Assembly (NCBI GenBank): GCA_947570615.1
Contig: CANOVJ010000023.1
Location: 1-52,212, forward strand
Source: an uncultured Lachnospiraceae bacterium
GTDB taxonomy: Bacteria > Bacillota > Clostridia > Lachnospirales > Lachnospiraceae
Direction: 5' to 3'
Length of the DNA stretch: 52,212 nucleotides
Part shown: positions 48,359-52,212 of the stretch, piece by piece
How the letters are laid out: each line of letters begins with the position of its first letter
Position numbering within the stretch: position 1 is the stretch's first letter
Position numbers and translations under genes: made by a program
The notes under the pieces: model-generated
Seen by the model: the letters and a program-made list of their open reading frames with translations, nothing else
Database searches by the model: none
What the model was told of the DNA's origin: nothing

Positions 48359-50998
48359 ATGAAATCATACGGCGTTAACGAACTGCGCAGAATGTTTCTG
48401 GAGTTTTTTGAAAGCAAGGATCATCTTGCCATGAAGAGCTTTTCCCTTGTGCCCCACAACGATAACAGCCTGTTGCTGATCAATTCCGGGATGGCTCCCT
48501 TAAAGCCCTATTTTACAGGACAGGAGATTCCGCCCAGGAGAAGGGTGACCACCTGCCAGAAGTGTATCCGTACGGGGGATATTGAGAATATCGGAAAGAC
48601 GGCCCGTCACGGCACCTTCTTTGAGATGCTGGGAAATTTTTCCTTCGGCGACTACTTTAAGCGTGAGGCTATCGCCTGGACATGGGAATTTCTGACCGAT
48701 GTGGTGTGCCTTGATCCGCAGCGTCTCTATCCTTCGGTTTATCTGGAGGACGATGAGGCGTATAACATATGGAATCAGGAGATCGGTATTCCGGCGGAGC
48801 GGATTTACCGTTTCGGCAAGGAGGACAATTTCTGGGAGCATGGCTCCGGCCCCTGCGGCCCCTGCTCGGAGGTTTATTACGACCGGGGGGAGAAGTACGG
48901 ATGCGGAAAGGCGGACTGCCGGGTGGGATGCGACTGTGATCGCTACATCGAGGTCTGGAACAATGTCTTTACCCAGTTTGATAACGATGGCAGGGGAAAC
49001 TATTCGGAGCTGGAGCAGAAAAATATCGATACCGGTATGGGGCTCGAGCGTCTGGCGGCGGTGGTGCAGGATGTGGATTCCATTTTTGATATTGACACCA
49101 TCTGCGCGCTGCGCAGCCGGGTAAGCGAGATCTCCGGTAAGGAATATAAGAAGGAGGATAAGTGGGACGTTTCCATCCGTATTATCACCGATCATATCCG
49201 TTCTGCCACCTTTATGATTTCAGACGGGATCATGCCCTCCAATGAGGGAAGAGGTTATGTACTGCGCCGGATTATCCGCCGGGCCGCCCGGCACGGAAGG
49301 CTCCTTGGGATTCAGGGAGAGTTCCTGGCGGATCTGAGTAAAACGGTGATTGAGGGAAGTGCGGACGGCTATCCCGAGCTGGAAGAAAAGAAAGCGTTTA
49401 TCTTTAATGTGCTCACGCAGGAAGAAAATAAATTTAACAGAACCATCGACCAGGGGCTTACCATTCTGAGCGAGCTTGAGGACGCCATGGAAGCGCAGGG
49501 ACGAAAGGTCCTGGATGGGGCGGAGGCATTCCGGCTCTATGATACCTTTGGCTTCCCCCCTGATCTGACCATGGAAATTCTGGAGGAAAAGGGCTTTACG
49601 GTAGATCAGGAGGGCTTTGCCGCCGCCATGCAGGAGCAGAAGGATAAGGCACGCAGGGCCCGTAAGGTTACCAATTATATGGGGGCGGATGTGACGGTAT
49701 ATGAGTCGATCGATCCTTCCATCACCACGGAGTTTGTGGGATACGACCGGTTTATCCATGAATCGGAGATTACGGCGCTTACCACGCAGACGGAGGTGGC
49801 GGCGGCTCTCACCGACGGGGAGGCCGGTACCATCATTGTAAGGGAGACGCCTTTCTATGCCACCATGGGCGGACAGTGCGCCGATACAGGAGTGATCACC
49901 TGCGCCGGAGGGGAATTTCAGGTGGAGGACACCATAAAGCTTCTGGGCGGCAAGGTGGGCCATGTGGGGCGCGTGACCAGAGGGATGTTTAAGGTGGGAG
50001 ATCAGGTGTCTTTGCAGGTAAATCAGGCGCAGAGACAGGATACCTGTAAGAACCACAGCGCGACACATCTGCTTCAGAAGGCGCTCCGCACAGTGCTGGG
50101 AACCCATGTGGAGCAGGCCGGTTCCTTTGTAAACGGGGACAGGCTGCGGTTTGACTTCAATCACTTTTCGGCCATGACGCAGGATGAGCTGGATCAGGTG
50201 GAGAGAATCGTTAATGAGAAGATTGCACAGGGCCTGCCAGTGGAGACGAAGGTGATGAGCCTTGAGGAAGCCAGAAAGACGGGAGCCATGGCGCTTTTCG
50301 GTGAAAAATACGGGGAGTCTGTCCGTGTGGTAACCATGGGGGACTTCTCCACGGAGCTGTGCGGCGGTACCCATGTGGAGAATACCGCGTCAATCCTGCT
50401 GTTCAGGATCATATCCGAAAGCGGCGTTGCCGCAGGAGTGCGCAGAATTGAGGCGCTGACAGGACAGGGAGTGCTGAAATATTACGCCGATATGGAGGAG
50501 AGGCTGAAGGAGGCCGCATCCATTGTAAAGACGGCCCCCGCAGAGCTTACGGTACGGCTGGAGCATTTGATGACAGAATTGAAGGAGCTTCGCAGCGAGA
50601 ATGAATCCTTAAAGAGCAAAGCGGCCAGCCAGGCGCTGGGCAATGTGATGGATCAGGTGCGTCAGGTGAAGGGCATAAAGTTTCTTGCTGCCAGGGTCGC
50701 CGGTGTGGATATGAACGGCCTGCGGGATCTGGGGGACCAGATTAAGGAAAAGCTCGGGGACGGTGTGATCCTGCTGATTTCTGAGAATGAGGGGAAGGTA
50801 AACATGGTCGCCATGGCCACGGAGGATGCCACGAAGAAGGGAGCCCATGCGGGAAACCTGATCAAAGGCATCGCGGCGCAGGTGGGAGGCGGCGGTGGAG
50901 GACGTCCGAATATGGCCCAGGCGGGAGGAAAAAATCCTGCCGGTATCGAAAATGCCCTTGCTCAGGCAATGAGTGTTCTGGAATCTCAGATAAAATAA
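48359..50998 (+). CDS. alaS: Alanyl-tRNA synthetase
   Basis: An 879-residue class II synthetase that charges tRNA-Ala and edits Ser/Gly mischarging. The N-terminus (LRRMFLEFFESKDHLAMKS, RRRVTTCQKCIRTGDIENIG, ARHGTFFEMLGNFSFGDYFK) and GSGPCGPCSEVYYD are typical. The editing site has HSATHLLQ and CGGTHV zinc-ligand motifs. The DHHA1/C-Ala end reads GGGGGGRPNMAQAGGKNP. AAAGGAG lies 7 nt upstream of the ATG and 4 nt after the glyS stop. Confidence 0.97.
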   Translation: MKSYGVNELRRMFLEFFESKDHLAMKSFSLVPHNDNSLLLINSGMAPLKPYFTGQEIPPRRRVTTCQKCIRTGDIENIGKTARHGTFFEMLGNFSFGDYFKREAIAWTWEFLTDVVCLDPQRLYPSVYLEDDEAYNIWNQEIGIPAERIYRFGKEDNFWEHGSGPCGPCSEVYYDRGEKYGCGKADCRVGCDCDRYIEVWNNVFTQFDNDGRGNYSELEQKNIDTGMGLERLAAVVQDVDSIFDIDTICALRSRVSEISGKEYKKEDKWDVSIRIITDHIRSATFMISDGIMPSNEGRGYVLRRIIRRAARHGRLLGIQGEFLADLSKTVIEGSADGYPELEEKKAFIFNVLTQEENKFNRTIDQGLTILSELEDAMEAQGRKVLDGAEAFRLYDTFGFPPDLTMEILEEKGFTVDQEGFAAAMQEQKDKARRARKVTNYMGADVTVYESIDPSITTEFVGYDRFIHESEITALTTQTEVAAALTDGEAGTIIVRETPFYATMGGQCADTGVITCAGGEFQVEDTIKLLGGKVGHVGRVTRGMFKVGDQVSLQVNQAQRQDTCKNHSATHLLQKALRTVLGTHVEQAGSFVNGDRLRFDFNHFSAMTQDELDQVERIVNEKIAQGLPVETKVMSLEEARKTGAMALFGEKYGESVRVVTMGDFSTELCGGTHVENTASILLFRIISESGVAAGVRRIEALTGQGVLKYYADMEERLKEAASIVKTAPAELTVRLEHLMTELKELRSENESLKSKAASQALGNVMDQVRQVKGIKFLAARVAGVDMNGLRDLGDQIKEKLGDGVILLISENEGKVNMVAMATEDATKKGAHAGNLIKGIAAQVGGGGGGRPNMAQAGGKNPAGIENALAQAMSVLESQIK

Positions 50999-51053
50999 TT
51001 GAGTTTTCAGACAATATTTGTGAAAAATATTTTAAACTTCCCAAAATAAACGA

Positions 51054-51081
51054 TTGACGTAATCAGATTTTATGGTATAAT
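51054..51081 (+). promoter_or_regulatory. Promoter of rpsU
   Basis: TTGACG (51054-51059) and consensus TATAAT (51076-51081) with 16-bp spacing, giving a leader of about 75 nt before rpsU. Confidence 0.85.
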
Positions 51082-51163
51082 CGACAGTATGTATGTAAGT
51101 ACAAATAGAAACCCAATCAGTCAATGTTGCTTGGAAGGGACTGAAGGGAGGTTAGGGTGTAGG

Positions 51164-51340
51164 ATGTCCAACGTAATTGTAAAGGAAAACGAGACTTTAG
51201 ACAGCGCTTTACGTCGCTTCAAAAGAAGTTGTGCAAAGGCCGGAATCCAGCAGGAGATTCGTAAGCGTGAGCATTACGAGAAGCCAAGCGTAAGACGTAA
51301 AAAGAAATCTGAAGCGGCAAGAAAACGTAAATACAATTAA
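51164..51340 (+). CDS. rpsU: 30S ribosomal protein S21
   Basis: A 58-residue basic ribosomal protein: [20 protein letters not shown], then [20 protein letters not shown] and a Lys/Arg-rich tail ending KRKYN. Length and sequence are normal for Firmicutes. GGGAGG (51146-51151) and AGGGTGTAGG precede ATG 51164. The frame is open upstream to 51089, but that part is the leader. Confidence 0.97.
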   Translation: MSNVIVKENETLDSALRRFKRSCAKAGIQQEIRKREHYEKPSVRRKKKSEAARKRKYN

Positions 51341-51357
51341 TGTACTTAGTGTGCAAT

Positions 51358-51386
51358 GAAAGCCCTGGTTTCACAAGGGCTTTCTT
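51358..51386 (+). terminator. Terminator after rpsU
   Basis: GAAAGCCCT (51358-51366) and AGGGCTTTC (51376-51384) pair perfectly over a 9-nt loop; GCAA/TTGC just outside can extend the stem. The U-tract is short (TTTCTT). Confidence 0.8.
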
Positions 51387-51531
51387 GCATGTGCGAAGGA
51401 ATGCAGCCGGATTTTGTAATGGGGCCGAGCATTCCGCGCAGCAGGCGGAAGCTTTCCGTCTGGTCTGAAAAATTGCTTCGCAAGATCTCTTATTATAATT
51501 TTATATAAAGAATGGAAAGGATTAGGTGAGT

Positions 51532-52125
51532 ATGTGGAGCTGGGAATTATTTGGCACGGATATCTATCATCTGATTGCGGCTTTCATTATATACAGCATA
51601 ATAGGGTGGCTGGTCGAATCCATTTATATGTCATTTTGTAATAGGAAACTGACGAATCGAGGTTTTGGAAGAGGGCCCTTCTGCCCGATTTACGGATTTG
51701 GAGGGGTTCTGGGATATTTGATTTTACATCCTTTGAGTAACCATCTGGTTGGGCTGTATCTGGCGGGCGCGGTTCTCGCCACCACGTTTGAATATTTTGT
51801 GGGCAGGCTGATGCTTAAAATATTCGGAGAGGTGTGGTGGGATTACAACGACAAGCCCTGCAATTATAAGGGGATTATCTGTCTGGAGAGCACTGTTGCA
51901 TGGGGGTTTTACGCAATTATTATTATTACCTTCTTACATAGCAGGATCTTAAGGCTGGTCGACTGGTTTGACAAGGGCTGGGGGATCAGGGCATGTATTC
52001 TGATTCTTTTTCTTGTGACGGTGGACTATCTGCTGAAGCTGATGCATATTTTTCACATCAGCATTAAGGAACAGAGAGAAAAAATTGTGGATGCTTACCG
52101 GGCCTTTCGGATGAGGTGGTATTAA
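51532..52125 (+). CDS. CmpB-type membrane protein (ABC_trans_CmpB family)
   Basis: A 197-residue protein with four or five membrane helices. IYSIIGWLVESIYMS, NRGFGRGPFCPIYGFGGVLG and TFEYFVG are hallmarks of the family named putative ABC transporter permease CmpB (PF06541), common in Clostridia. No ABC ATPase is nearby, so a transport role is uncertain. I use ATG 51532; GTG 51526 has better spacing to AAAGG (51516-51520) and is equally possible. A TATAAT at 51494-51499 with TTGCTT at 51473 (15-bp spacing) is a possible promoter. The 190-nt gap before it holds only the rpsU terminator and this promoter-like pair. Confidence 0.8.
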   Translation: MWSWELFGTDIYHLIAAFIIYSIIGWLVESIYMSFCNRKLTNRGFGRGPFCPIYGFGGVLGYLILHPLSNHLVGLYLAGAVLATTFEYFVGRLMLKIFGEVWWDYNDKPCNYKGIICLESTVAWGFYAIIIITFLHSRILRLVDWFDKGWGIRACILILFLVTVDYLLKLMHIFHISIKEQREKIVDAYRAFRMRWY

Positions 52126-52127
52126 TG

Positions 52128-52150
52128 CGGTCCGGCGAAAAGCCGGGCCG
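52128..52150 (+). terminator. Terminator-like hairpin after the CmpB-type gene
   Basis: CGGTCCGGC (52128-52136) pairs with GCCGGGCCG (52142-52150), one T-G pair, loop GAAAA. It lacks a T-tract, so it may only stabilise the 3' end. The last 60 bases of the window are AT-rich with no gene seen. Confidence 0.5.
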
Positions 52151-52212
52151 TAATCCGAATTGTACGTGCATTTTAAAAACAAATAAAACATATCCATAGT
52201 AATAGAATACAT

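Noticed and set aside
51001-51045. AT-rich hairpin (AATATTT/AAATATT) after alaS as a terminator
   Set aside because: All A-T stem with little stability and no clear T-tract.

Overview
The window looks like a chromosome segment of a low-GC-lineage but moderately GC-rich anaerobic Clostridia, most probably Lachnospiraceae. This rests on gene content: a class B sortase with BspA-type leucine-rich surface proteins, a giant fused 2-hydroxyacyl-CoA dehydratase activase, DUF4317, DUF4349, an Re-type citrate synthase, and the order era-yqzL-recO-(lipoprotein)-glyS-alaS-rpsU. Genes have strong AGGAGG-type ribosome binding sites and sigma-A-type promoters. No rRNA, tRNA, CRISPR array, intact insertion sequence or prophage was seen.

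Layout. 1-2600: a decayed chimeric ORF (DUF3800 start joined to a GNAT end), a ferritin-like di-iron protein, a YfcE-like phosphoesterase and a PAP2 phosphatase, then a repeat-rich spacer. 2760-12250: a surface-display operon with sortase B and two large secreted LRR proteins ending in TPxTG sorting signals, closed by a terminator. 12247-13158: a cytoplasmic-type subtilase. 13284-16850: a glutamate-precursor operon, Re-citrate synthase, GntR/FCD regulator and NADP-isocitrate dehydrogenase, with a palindrome over the promoter -10 that is a likely GntR operator. 16856-17040: remains of a RelE/ParE toxin. 17006-27722: a five-gene operon of MoxR AAA+ ATPase, DUF5682, VWA protein, double-SWIM protein and DUF4132 giant, matching the uncharacterised E. 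coli yehL-yehM-yehP-yehQ/yehI set. 27791-32214: methyltransferase, MATE exporter, two small proteins and a degenerate EAL-HDOD protein. 32242-37633 (minus strand): DUF4317 and the dehydratase activase. 37813-40015: an operon of a rhomboid-like pseudoprotease with a zinc-ribbon tail, a sigma-70-like protein that keeps the core-binding regions but has no region 4, and an unknown protein. 40032-43230: a structured leader with its own promoter and terminator, then an M16C metalloprotease. 43356-51340: DUF4349 lipoprotein, era, yqzL, recO, putative lipoprotein, glyS, alaS, rpsU. 51532-52125: a CmpB-type membrane protein.

The best candidates for undescribed biology are the MoxR/VWA/SWIM/DUF4132 operon, the sigma-like/rhomboid-like operon, the sortase B operon with its operator-like palindrome and unusual cytoplasmic sortase extension, and the hairpin-rich leader before the M16C gene. 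Function assignments are from motif recognition by eye; no database search was run.
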